NCBI RefSeq assembly: GCF_003945345.1
Contig: NZ_AP019308.1
Location: forward strand, 1,860,001 to 1,924,000
Length of the DNA stretch: 64,000 bases
Source: Paenibacillus baekrokdamisoli
Lineage (GTDB): Bacteria > Bacillota > Bacilli > Paenibacillales > Paenibacillaceae
Direction of reading: 5' to 3'
The notes under the pieces are model-generated. The model had not been told where the DNA came from. It made no database searches and was given only the letters and a program-made list of their open reading frames with translations. Numbering within the stretch: position 1 is the first letter of the stretch; every line of letters begins with the position of its first letter. This document shows, in pieces, positions 8,189 to 15,589 of the stretch. Both the position numbers and the translations under genes were made by a program.

Positions 8189-9034
8189 TTACTCGGTAAG
8201 TGAGGGATAGCGATAATCCTCATCATCGTCCTGATCCTGTTGATCACTCAGGTTCACATTTAAGCCAGACTGTTCCCATCGCTTGATCATATCATCGGAC
8301 ATATAATGATAGCCCAAATCCAAATGCTGCAGCTTTTTTACTTTATCGCTATTGAAGAGTGCTTCCGCACCTTTGTCAGTCAACGTCCCCATGGACAAGT
8401 CTAATGTTTGAAGTTGATCTAGAATAGGTGCATTTGCCAGAGCGATAGCAATCTCATCTTGTATTTCGCTATTCTTTAAGCCCAAATAGGTTAATTGTGG
8501 GAACTTCCCTGGCTCTATCAGAGTTAGAACATCCTCCAGATCGCCATCGAAGCCATACTGATCGACACCCAAATAGAGCTCAAGCTTCTTCAAACGCGGA
8601 AAGCTGCCTTTACTTATGCTAGCAATGACCTCTTTACCGAGTCCGCCGCAAATAATGGTTAACTCTTCTAATTTATCATGACGAGCGGGGTCAAGCGCCA
8701 GACCCGTGCTCCCTTTAATCGTGAATGAGGTTAGCTCTGGAAATGCGGCTAGCAATGGAGCTAAATTCGACTGTGTGATCCATGAAACCTCGCACTCTTC
8801 AAAAGACATATCGCCAATAAATAGCTTTCGCAGCTTGGGGAATCTGCTGTTCAGCCGCACAAGCGTCTCAACAACCTCACTAGAATCGTTCTCATAGGCG
8901 CCTCCCCAATCTCCAATTACGAGGCTTTCTAGATTCAGGCTTTCTTCCTGATTAGCCAGTTGCTCGATTAATGAGGCTATCTTATCACCATTCTCATATT
9001 GATCATAATCCAGCGTTAACTTGATTTCAGACAT
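8189..9034 (-). CDS. STM4015 family leucine-rich-repeat protein
   Basis: A 281-residue protein without signal peptide, made of irregular leucine-rich repeats (FPKLRKLFIGDMSF, FPELTSFTIKG, FPRLKKLELYLG, FPQLTYLGLKNS, LDQLQTLDLSMG, VKKLQHLDLGYHY). It ends in a very acidic tail with aromatic residues (DQDDDEDYRYPSLTE). It is the first gene of the cassette and has a strong AAGGAGGAA site. Repeat proteins of this sort usually bind other proteins, so it could be a scaffold or a substrate of the enzymes encoded next to it; that is inference. Confidence 0.85.
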   Translation of the reverse strand: MSEIKLTLDYDQYENGDKIASLIEQLANQEESLNLESLVIGDWGGAYENDSSEVVETLVRLNSRFPKLRKLFIGDMSFEECEVSWITQSNLAPLLAAFPELTSFTIKGSTGLALDPARHDKLEELTIICGGLGKEVIASISKGSFPRLKKLELYLGVDQYGFDGDLEDVLTLIEPGKFPQLTYLGLKNSEIQDEIAIALANAPILDQLQTLDLSMGTLTDKGAEALFNSDKVKKLQHLDLGYHYMSDDMIKRWEQSGLNVNLSDQQDQDDDEDYRYPSLTE

Positions 9035-9172
9035 TTCTTAATTCCTCCTTGTGGCTCCATGATCTAATAGGCTTTCGGATAACGTATTCGCGAAAATGAC
9101 GTTCATTTCCTTTTTTTACGGTAACATCATGAATCCGACCATACTTGATTGCCCTGCATCCATCAGCAAAGT

Positions 9173-10030
9173 CTAAAGATGCTGCAGCTTATCCGGGTTC
9201 CTCACAAAATACAGATTGGAAATGGCATTGTCCTCGACATGCAGAAGCACGACGGTCTGGGTTACGCCATTCATGCGAACGATCAATCCAGTTTGGCCGT
9301 TTAAAGGTTTCAGTTCGATCTGAACGTCTTCCTCAGCTACCTTCTGAAGGAGACCAAGTAGGAAACGAGCCACACGCTCGGGCGTTTCGATCGGATGGGC
9401 TGCAGCGGTAATTTTCCCTCCCCCGTCCGAAATCAGAACGACGTCTTCAGCAAGCAAAGACAATACCGAATTAATATTGTTTTGAGTAAGTGCCTTAATG
9501 AACCGCTGTACCCACTCTTCTCCCGCCGTCTCAGCGCTGATTGACTCTTCTTCGGAAATTCCCATTTTTTCTCTGGCACGGCTCATCAGCTTACGGCAAT
9601 TTGTCTCGCTTTTGTTGACAAATTCGGCAATCGTGGAGTAGTCGAAGCAAAGCGCTTCGCGAAGGACGAATATCGTTCGTTCTGACGGAGACAACCGCTC
9701 AAGCAGCACGAGCATGGCATACGACAACAAATCGCTGCGGATGACAGTTTCAAACGAATCGTCATCCGGTGTCGGTACCAGCTCCGGAAGCCAGGGACCG
9801 GAATACTGTTCCCGCCGCCGCTGTGCTGATTTGAGCAAATCCAAACAGCGATTAGTCACCATTTTGCACAAATAGGCTTTCGGTTCCTGGAGGTCGTCAA
9901 GATTCAACTTGTAGATCTTCACAAACACATCCTGAACCGCATCCTCGGCATCGGCAACTGAGCCTGTCAACTGATACGCAAGTGTAAATAGCAGTGCTTT
10001 ATAATTCTCGTAGAGTTCTGTCGTTCTCAT
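9173..10030 (-). CDS. ECF41-type RNA polymerase sigma factor with SnoaL-like C-terminal domain
   Basis: A sigma factor of about 285 residues: sigma region 2 (DAEDAVQDVFVKIYK), region 4 (LSPSERTIFVLREAL...FDYSTIAEFV), then a ~100-residue SnoaL-like extension. It has three ECF41 marks: a WLPEL motif in the linker, DGGGK in the extension and NPDKL at the end. In this group the extension replaces a separate anti-sigma factor. I chose the ATG at 10028-10030, with AGAGG 8 bases upstream; a GTG at 10048 is the longer alternative. It follows the oxidoreductase gene closely, the classic ECF41 arrangement. Confidence 0.88.
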   Translation of the reverse strand: MRTTELYENYKALLFTLAYQLTGSVADAEDAVQDVFVKIYKLNLDDLQEPKAYLCKMVTNRCLDLLKSAQRRREQYSGPWLPELVPTPDDDSFETVIRSDLLSYAMLVLLERLSPSERTIFVLREALCFDYSTIAEFVNKSETNCRKLMSRAREKMGISEEESISAETAGEEWVQRFIKALTQNNINSVLSLLAEDVVLISDGGGKITAAAHPIETPERVARFLLGLLQKVAEEDVQIELKPLNGQTGLIVRMNGVTQTVVLLHVEDNAISNLYFVRNPDKLQHL

Positions 10031-10064
10031 CGTTTGATCCTCTTCCACACCCTAGTTTCATCTT

Positions 10065-11237
10065 CTATTTTACCAAACTTGCTGAATCCCAAGTGAATTT
10101 TCTAATTTTCCAGCCAAGTTTACCTGTGAGTATGAAATCCAGTCCCCAATGACGGGTCCATACCATGCCTTGTTCCGGCCCCAAGCCGATGCAGAAGAAG
10201 TCCATATGCGTCTGGTGAGTAGGAGCTGGGCGATTATTTAAATCTGCTGAAATCACTTTTACCAGCCTAGTTGCTTGAGCGACAGCTTCCTTACATGTCA
10301 TCCTGTCTGGTCGTCCATTTGCCGGATCGGTAATATGTGCACAGTCCCCGATACTGTAGACACCAGGTGCCCCTTTGACACGGTAACTGGCATCCACAAT
10401 GACCTGACCCTCGGGTGTGAGCGGCAATCCAAAGCTGCGGAGCACCGGATTCGGCAGCAGACCCAGCGTCCAAATGCATAAACCGACGGGCATCGGCTTG
10501 CTGCCGGTCAGCATCAGCACCCCTTCCTTCTCCTGCATCGCTTTGCACCGGTGAAGAACAGTTACTCCAATTTTATTAAGGGCAATTTCCAGCTTCCGCC
10601 CTACTTTAGCGGGGCCTTCTGGAAAAAGTCTTTCCTGAGCGTTAATGAGGAACACTCGAATTTCTGCCGGATCAAGTCTTAGAGCTGCGGCTTCCTTCCG
10701 CATCTCGTAGGCCAACTCGGCGGAAGTCTCAATTCCGCTAATCCCTGCTCCCGCAACCGCAACAGTCAGCAATCGTTGGCGGTTAGCACGATTTGTTTCC
10801 TTGGCTGCCTTCTGCAAATTCGCCAGCCATTGCTGCCTGATGCTAGCCCCAGCATTCAGATCTGTCAGAGCCATTCCCCCTTGCTCGAGGGCTGGCTTTC
10901 GTATAACACTGCCGACCGTAACGATCAGAATATCGTAATTTATTTGGTGTGAATTCCCTTTGGCATCTTCATATTGCAGTCGTTTTTCCTCGCTTGTAAT
11001 CTCCTTTACCATACCTTGAAGGAAAGAGATACCTTCAGTAAATATGTCTTCGAAAGGGATTGTGATAGGTGTACCTGCAGCAGCAGCCTTAAACAAAAGC
11101 ACCTTTCTGAGGTGATGAGGTTGTTTATCAATCAAAATAATTTGCAACGGTATCCCCTGCATGGTCTTTCTGATGGCGTTAATAGCATTAAGACCGGCGT
11201 ACCCGCCTCCAATAATAATACATGTCTGTTCTTTCAT
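10065..11237 (-). CDS. FAD-dependent NADH dehydrogenase-like oxidoreductase
   Basis: A pyridine nucleotide-disulfide oxidoreductase of the type II NADH dehydrogenase/ferredoxin reductase group. The FAD site IIIGGGYAGLNA is at the N-terminus, a second Rossmann motif (VAVAGAGISGIETS) is near residue 165, and GVYSIGDCAH near residue 295 contacts the flavin. GAGGAG lies 9 bases before the ATG at 11237 and only 3 before the ATG at 11243, so the inner start is favoured. ECF41 sigma genes are usually next to a carboxymuconolactone decarboxylase, oxidoreductase or epimerase gene; this is the partner here, behind an ECF41-type promoter. Its electron acceptor is unknown. Confidence 0.87.
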   Translation of the reverse strand: MKEQTCIIIGGGYAGLNAINAIRKTMQGIPLQIILIDKQPHHLRKVLLFKAAAAGTPITIPFEDIFTEGISFLQGMVKEITSEEKRLQYEDAKGNSHQINYDILIVTVGSVIRKPALEQGGMALTDLNAGASIRQQWLANLQKAAKETNRANRQRLLTVAVAGAGISGIETSAELAYEMRKEAAALRLDPAEIRVFLINAQERLFPEGPAKVGRKLEIALNKIGVTVLHRCKAMQEKEGVLMLTGSKPMPVGLCIWTLGLLPNPVLRSFGLPLTPEGQVIVDASYRVKGAPGVYSIGDCAHITDPANGRPDRMTCKEAVAQATRLVKVISADLNNRPAPTHQTHMDFFCIGLGPEQGMVWTRHWGLDFILTGKLGWKIRKFTWDSASLVK

Positions 11238-11271
11238 AGCCATTCACTCCTCTTCGCTCGTTTGCCCATAT

Positions 11272-11298
11272 GACGACATACAAGCTCGATTTGTGACA
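11272..11298 (-). promoter_or_regulatory. ECF41-type promoter
   Basis: On the minus strand TGTCACA (11292-11298) is followed after 16 bases by CGTC (11272-11275), the -35 and -10 elements described for ECF41 sigma factors. It is about 35 bases upstream of the oxidoreductase start, so the sigma factor two genes on probably drives its own operon. Confidence 0.8.
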
Positions 11299-11306
11299 GA
11301 AGTGAA

Positions 11307-12026
11307 TTAAGCATCCCTCACACAATAACCAATCCCCCAAATGGTTTGAATCAAGTTACCCGCTTTTTTTGAAATCGGACTCAGCTTCTCACGAACCCAC
11401 TTAATATGCGTATCAACCGTCCGATAATCGCCGCTCTTGGTATAATCATGCTCCCATACTGCTTGCAAGAGTTCTTCGCGAGTAAAGACAACACCCGGAT
11501 GAAGGGCTAAGTAATAGAGTAAATCATATTCCTTTAAAGCCATATGGACTTGGGTACCTTCAACCAGAACACGGCGTCCCGCAGGCTCGATGACAATAGG
11601 ATTAAGAATAATAGAGCTGCAGCTGCTGCGATTACGAGAGGTAAATGGGATTGCTGATGAACGGTTAACGATTGCCTTAATTCGATAAGCCACTTCCCTT
11701 GGACTAAAAGGTTTAACGACATAATCATCTGCTCCTACCTTGAAACCCTCCAGCCGCTCATTCTCGTTACCACTGGCAGTCAGCATGAGGATCGGTGTCT
11801 GTTTCACGCTTTTTAATCGCCTGCATATATCCAAACCGTTCATGCCTGGTAACATAATATCCAGCACAATGAGATCATAGTCAACATGTAAAGCTTGTTG
11901 AAGAGCCATGCTCCCATTATCCGTCTCATCGATGATATACTTCTCTTTCTCAAGGTACATACGAAGCAGCTTCCGAATCCGCTCTTCATCATCAACTATT
12001 AATAGTCTTTCCGCGCGTTCTTCCAT
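11307..12026 (-). CDS. OmpR-family response regulator, ResD-like
   Basis: A 239-residue two-domain regulator. The receiver domain has the acidic pocket VDDEE (residues 11-15) and phosphoacceptor Asp56 (LIVLDIMLPG); the C-terminal winged helix has KEYDLLYYLALHPG and DYRTVDTHIKWVREKL. The wording is closest to ResD, which controls respiration genes in Bacillus. No histidine kinase is adjacent, so its partner must be encoded elsewhere. It is divergent from a SCO and a cytochrome c gene, which fits a respiratory role. Three GTGAAC-type direct repeats lie about 125-155 bases upstream. Confidence 0.85.
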   Translation of the reverse strand: MEERAERLLIVDDEERIRKLLRMYLEKEKYIIDETDNGSMALQQALHVDYDLIVLDIMLPGMNGLDICRRLKSVKQTPILMLTASGNENERLEGFKVGADDYVVKPFSPREVAYRIKAIVNRSSAIPFTSRNRSSCSSIILNPIVIEPAGRRVLVEGTQVHMALKEYDLLYYLALHPGVVFTREELLQAVWEHDYTKSGDYRTVDTHIKWVREKLSPISKKAGNLIQTIWGIGYCVRDA

Positions 12027-12149
12027 CTGTCGTAACTCCTTCCTTTTGCGTTAAAGATGGTCCTTCAGTATGCGTGTGAAGCTCCCTTCATCATAAATAA
12101 AGAGAAAAAAACTGCCTATAGCTACTTCGGGTCATCTTGCATCCCTTGT

Positions 12150-12180
12150 GTGAACGCTGCGTGAACAAATAAGCGTGAAC
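12150..12180. promoter_or_regulatory. Direct repeats, possible response-regulator binding site
   Basis: GTGAAC occurs at 12150-12155, 12161-12166 and 12175-12180 (TTCAC on the other strand). The first two are 11 bases apart, one helical turn, as in direct-repeat boxes bound by OmpR/PhoP-type regulators. The rest of the 310-base divergent region 12027-12337 holds no ORF or other feature I can support. Confidence 0.35.
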
Positions 12181-12337
12181 AAGATCACAGCAAAGGACAA
12201 ATTTCATTGTTAATTCACAGTTCCGAGCACCGATTCTCATTTAGCAGCATCCGGGCATAGCTCTTCCGAGCCATAGAAACGCAGAGAATGATTTGTTAGT
12301 ATGGTACTCATCTTGAATAATGTTTGGAGGTTAATCG

Positions 12338-12967
12338 TTGAAAATGAAATCCTTACTTGCTGAGCGAAAATATGTAATCGCTGCTGTTCTACTCGTTCTA
12401 TGCATGGCTGCCTATTGGTCCTATAATTCCTTCAAGGATTCTGGTAAGCTCCCTGTCGTCATGAATGCCCCTGACTTCACGATTCCGGATTTAGATGGCA
12501 AGCCGGTTCAGTACAGCCGTATATCAGGTGATGTTCACATGATTGAATTTATGTTTACAAGCTGCCCCGACATCTGCCCAACCACCACGTACAACTTCGT
12601 TCAAATCCAAGAACAACTTAAGAAGCAGTCGTTATTTGGCAGCAGCAAAGTAAACTTCTTAGCGATCACATTCGATCCGAAGAACGATACGCCTAAGGTT
12701 TTGCGCAATTATGCAAGCAAACTTGGAATGGATCTAAGCGGTTGGACCATTCTGCGAGGGGAAGAAGCGGAGACCATTAATCTTGCCAAGAAGTTTGGTA
12801 TATCCGTGTCAAAGATGCCTGACGGCTCATTCGTACATACGAATACCTCCCTGCTCTTGCTCGATGGACAGCAGCGAGTACGTAAGATTTATAAGATGGG
12901 CGAGGACATGGATAATCAAGTGATAATGAAGGATATTATTGCCCTGCAAGACGAAGCAGCAAAGTAG
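12338..12967 (+). CDS. SCO family copper chaperone for cytochrome oxidase assembly
   Basis: A 209-residue SCO/SenC protein with a thioredoxin-like fold facing outwards, held by one N-terminal membrane segment (residues about 12-28). The copper ligands CPDIC (Cys76 and Cys80) and the later His in SFVHTNTS are all present. SCO proteins deliver copper to the CuA centre of cytochrome c oxidase. The start is TTG at 12338, with GGAGG 7 bases upstream; the ATG at 12344 is 13 bases away. It is followed by a membrane-anchored cytochrome c, probably in one operon. Confidence 0.9.
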   Translation: MKMKSLLAERKYVIAAVLLVLCMAAYWSYNSFKDSGKLPVVMNAPDFTIPDLDGKPVQYSRISGDVHMIEFMFTSCPDICPTTTYNFVQIQEQLKKQSLFGSSKVNFLAITFDPKNDTPKVLRNYASKLGMDLSGWTILRGEEAETINLAKKFGISVSKMPDGSFVHTNTSLLLLDGQQRVRKIYKMGEDMDNQVIMKDIIALQDEAAK

Positions 12968-13010
12968 ATCCAAGAAAGAACGATTATGAAGAGAACAGGA
13001 GTGATTATTC

Positions 13011-13373
13011 ATGTATAAGTGGGCGTTGTTTATCCTATTCTGCTTAGCATGTACGCTTAGTGTAGGGTTATTGCTTTTTAATCTCCCAGCCAAGCAAACA
13101 GCCGTTGCAGAAGAACCAGCGATAGTTATTCCAGATAAGTCAGTCGATACCAAAGCAGCGGAGAGCGTCTACAAAAGCAACTGTGTTTCTTGTCATGGTG
13201 ATCAATTGCAAGGTAGTCTTGGACCTAATTTAACTACAATCGGCGGATCAGTTAGTAAGGAGAAGATCTATAAACAAATCATTAAAGGTGGCAATGGGAT
13301 GCCTGGGTTCGAGGGTAAACTTACCGAAGATGAGATTGTTAATCTTAGCAACTGGTTGGCAGCTAAAAAGTAA
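13011..13373 (+). CDS. Membrane-anchored c-type cytochrome
   Basis: A 120-residue small cytochrome c. An uncleaved anchor spans residues 4-24, then a single heme site CVSCH (Cys58, Cys61, His62) and the axial ligand Met97 in NGMPGF; the domain ends DEIVNLSNWLAAKK. This is the cytochrome c551/c550 pattern of Bacillales, which carries electrons to a cytochrome c oxidase on the outer membrane face. AGGAG lies 9 bases before the ATG. It is 43 bases behind the SCO gene. Confidence 0.9.
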   Translation: MYKWALFILFCLACTLSVGLLLFNLPAKQTAVAEEPAIVIPDKSVDTKAAESVYKSNCVSCHGDQLQGSLGPNLTTIGGSVSKEKIYKQIIKGGNGMPGFEGKLTEDEIVNLSNWLAAKK

Positions 13374-13590
13374 TCGAGAACAATATCTAAGAAGAAACGG
13401 CTTACGCCGTCCTCTGGCAGCGACGTCTAGTGGGTATGAGGTTAATTGGTAAATCTCTTTTGAAAGAGATATCTTAAATTTCTTTAATTATAAGCTTGCA
13501 AATAGGTACAATTTCTTGGTCTCTTCCGGCAATGGGTACCTATTCTCGACACCCAAGAGTGGCGGTATGAATAAATCGTTTTTAGGTCGC

Positions 13591-13622
13591 AAAAAAGCTC
13601 AGGCATGTTTCCAGCCTGAGCT
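13591..13622 (-). terminator. Rho-independent terminator of the GyrI-like gene
   Basis: Minus strand: the stem GCTCAGGC...GCCTGAGC is followed by six T. It starts about 17 bases after the stop codon of the gene at 13639. Confidence 0.8.
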
Positions 13623-13638
13623 TAAATTCGAGATCTTC

Positions 13639-14262
13639 CTATTGCCCTTTTATAGGGAATCTTAAAACAGTTTTCATCTTCGACATTTCAGTCTTGCGCG
13701 GGTCGGATAGATAGATTTCCCGATGAGTTTTATCAGAACGTACGTATCCTTTTTCCTTGCAAAATACTTCCATCTTCGCAAAGCTTTCCGGTTCGTCATC
13801 ATAACTTCCTATGTGCATCATTTGGCAGCATAAACCATCCGTCATTTCACCGAATGTTAACTTCTCAAGGTATGGGTTTGGCTTTTTCTTTTTAGTCTGC
13901 TCTACAAATGTTATGAATAATTCATTTGTCAGAAAGTCTGGTTGGCGTATCATAATTGTGTACTTCAAATTATTTTTGTCTGTTGCCGGTTTTGACTTAT
14001 CAATTAAATCCCAAATTCCCTCAAGTGGGAAAACGGTATATTCATAATAGCTGACAGGTATTTCATCACTTTTATAGGACATTTTAACCGCATAACTTAA
14101 ACTATATAATGCTTCTGTCGCTCGAGTAAACTCCTCACCGTTTGGATTACCAGTACCACTAATCATAATAAATGGCATCTTAGCCACATCAATAATAACG
14201 GGTATCGTTTTGGGCAGATAAATGTGCTTATAATCTTTTCTATATTCTATCTTTTTGCTCAT
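13639..14262 (-). CDS. GyrI-like small-molecule-binding domain protein
   Basis: A 207-residue single-domain protein of the GyrI-like/SRPBCC-neighbour group related to the effector domain of BmrR and Rob. It has the typical opening (KMPFIMISGTGNPNGEEF) and closing (HREIYLSDPRKTEMSKMKTVLRFPI) stretches. It has no DNA-binding domain. Free-standing members are thought to bind or sequester hydrophobic small molecules, but no ligand is known here. It is a single-gene unit with its own terminator. Confidence 0.85.
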   Translation of the reverse strand: MSKKIEYRKDYKHIYLPKTIPVIIDVAKMPFIMISGTGNPNGEEFTRATEALYSLSYAVKMSYKSDEIPVSYYEYTVFPLEGIWDLIDKSKPATDKNNLKYTIMIRQPDFLTNELFITFVEQTKKKKPNPYLEKLTFGEMTDGLCCQMMHIGSYDDEPESFAKMEVFCKEKGYVRSDKTHREIYLSDPRKTEMSKMKTVLRFPIKGQ

Positions 14263-14594
14263 GTCTAATCTCTCCTTATTACTTTTGACAACAGCATATC
14301 ATTCTTAATATGACAACAGTGTGTCAGAGATTCTTCTTGAGGATTGACATAATGGGAAATTGGCCGGAAATGAAACCGTAATTTTCAAAGTGTCATAACC
14401 TATAACTTCAATTGGAGCCATGACTAGACGATAATTAAAGGTTACCTTTTTATCCGAACTACAACCTCAGCCCCAGAGAAGCTTTTGAAACAAGGCCGTG
14501 CTTACATCGAAACCTCTCTAGCTTATTAATGAATATTAGGCTATTTTAACAAAATATGTAGAAATTTGTGATAAAATTTTAGCTCAATGAGTAC
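14263..14594. other. Intergenic region without recognised gene
   Basis: This A+T-rich stretch of about 330 bases presumably holds the promoter of the GyrI-like gene (minus strand). I see no convincing ORF, RNA gene or repeat in it. Confidence 0.4.
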
Positions 14595-14623
14595 TTACAA
14601 AAACATTCATTCAGGTATATAAT
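14595..14623 (+). promoter_or_regulatory. Sigma-A promoter of the holin-like toxin gene
   Basis: -35 TTACAA (14595-14600), exactly 17 bases, -10 TATAAT (14618-14623). The predicted transcript would start near 14630, just before the sequence that can pair with the 3' end of the mRNA. Confidence 0.75.
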
Positions 14624-14653
14624 TACCAGTATGACGACTTGTACAGAGGCGGA

Positions 14654-14671
14654 CACCTTACTAGAAAGGTG
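14654..14671 (+). promoter_or_regulatory. Hairpin hiding the toxin ribosome binding site
   Basis: CACCTT (14654-14659) pairs with AAGGTG (14666-14671) across a short loop. The right arm contains the Shine-Dalgarno sequence AAAGGTGG of the toxin gene, so the hairpin would block translation. Such structures are usual in type I toxin mRNAs. Confidence 0.6.
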
Positions 14672-14682
14672 GAGCTCTAAAC

Positions 14683-14769
14683 ATGGATACATTTCAATCT
14701 CTTACAATTATGTTTGCCTTTGGAGTATTTATACTCACATTGTTAACTTACATTGACAAGAGGAAATGA
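14683..14769 (+). CDS. Putative holin-like toxin (type I toxin-antitoxin), 28 residues
   Basis: A 28-residue membrane peptide: MDTFQSLTIMFAFGVF... ending ...TYIDKRK. One hydrophobic helix with a short polar head (FQSLT) and a basic tail is the pattern of the Firmicutes holin-like toxins related to TxpA and BsrG, which damage the membrane and are silenced by an antisense RNA. It has its own promoter, a hidden ribosome site and a terminator at 14838-14869, and the two mRNA ends can pair (14636-14644 with 14833-14841). The antisense RNA should come from the minus strand across the 3' end; TTGTAT-17-TATGGT near 14785-14815 is a weak candidate promoter. Confidence 0.72.
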   Translation: MDTFQSLTIMFAFGVFILTLLTYIDKRK

Positions 14770-14832
14770 TCTGATTTGGCACTAGTTTTGGTTTGAAACC
14801 ATACTAATTAAATCCGCCAAATACAAGCCGCC

Positions 14833-14869
14833 GTACAAGTCAGGTCATTTCATTGATCTGGCTTTTTTT
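14833..14869 (+). terminator. Terminator of the toxin mRNA with 3' end pairing sequence
   Basis: GTACAAGTC (14833-14841) is the exact complement of GACTTGTAC at 14636-14644 near the predicted mRNA start, and the adjoining CCGCC can also pair with GGCGG. It runs into a stem (AGTCAGGTCA with TGATCTGGCT) followed by seven T. Confidence 0.7.
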
Positions 14870-14915
14870 GTAATGAATCAGTTATTTTTTTCGAAACATA
14901 CGATAATCCTTGCAA

Positions 14916-14955
14916 GAAAAAACCGCCCTTTCCCTCACATGGGAAACAAGCGGTT
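14916..14955 (-). terminator. Rho-independent terminator behind the SLH chimera
   Basis: Minus strand: AACCGC...GTTTCCC, loop, GGGAAA...GCGGTT and a T-run. It lies 14 bases after the stop at 14969. Confidence 0.8.
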
Positions 14956-14968
14956 ACAGCTTTTCGGT

Positions 14969-15469
14969 CTATTTTGAACTTTGATTTTCCAAGCTTCTTA
15001 ACAACACGACAACCGCCTCTGCCCGAGTCAGTGATTTTGCCGGGGCAAATTGGTTCGCTCCCATCCCTTGTACGAGACCGTGCTGCTTCGCAGCCCATAC
15101 ATACCGTTTGGCCCAAGTCGGAATATCCTCATCATCGGCAAAACCAATTGCTCCCGCTTCACCCGCTTCATCAAGAGCTAGCAGCCTCACGATCATAACG
15201 GCCATTTCGGAACGGCTAAGCAGCGCATTCGGCCTGAAGCTCCCATCCGCATACCCTTTAATGATGCCTGCTTGTACCGCTCTGCCCACCGCAGCCTTGG
15301 CCCATTTGCCAATGTTCGCTTCATCGGAGAAAGACAACTCCCCTGCAGTCTCCGCGGCTGCCGTGGTCTCCTGGAAGCTTCCCACGATTTCAATCTCATT
15401 CACCTTAGCGAGCATTCGTTTCATAATGAAGTGCATTCCCTTTTCGTCATCGATAATTACCACCTTCAA
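14969..15469 (-). CDS. Chimeric ORF: truncated response-regulator receiver fused to SLH domains
   Basis: A 166-residue protein in two unrelated parts. Residues 1 to about 36 (KVVIIDDEKGMHFIMKRMLA) are the start of a CheY-like receiver, as in the SARP-type regulators of paenibacilli, but the phosphoacceptor Asp is absent. From about residue 50 to the end there are two S-layer homology repeats (IIKGYADGSFRPNALLSRSEMA, and GLVQGMGANQFAPAKSLTRAEA in part). There is no signal peptide, so the SLH part could not reach the wall. I use the TTG at 15467-15469, with GGGAGG 7 bases upstream; a longer frame begins at 15493. It is probably the product of a deletion and may be non-functional. Confidence 0.65.
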   Translation of the reverse strand: MKVVIIDDEKGMHFIMKRMLAKVNEIEIVGSFQETTAAAETAGELSFSDEANIGKWAKAAVGRAVQAGIIKGYADGSFRPNALLSRSEMAVMIVRLLALDEAGEAGAIGFADDEDIPTWAKRYVWAAKQHGLVQGMGANQFAPAKSLTRAEAVVVLLRSLENQSSK

Positions 15470-15550
15470 ACTAAACGCCTCCCACTGCTGCAAGAACTAA
15501 AGTATAATTCTTCCCGATGACGGCAAAATGACAAACTTCGACAGCAAATA

Positions 15551-15573
15551 AGAGCCCTCATGTGAAGGGCTCT
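15551..15573. terminator. Short hairpin, possible terminator of the regulator pseudogene
   Basis: AGAGCCCT (15551-15558) pairs with AGGGCTCT (15566-15573). It sits 17 bases after the last in-frame stop of the decayed regulator (minus strand); the following T-run is poor. Confidence 0.5.
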
Positions 15574-15589
15574 CCATCTACTCCATATG

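Noticed and set aside
13451-13472. Hairpin ATCTCTTT/AAGAGAT behind the cytochrome c gene
   Set aside because: No G+C-rich stem and no T-run; too weak to call a terminator.
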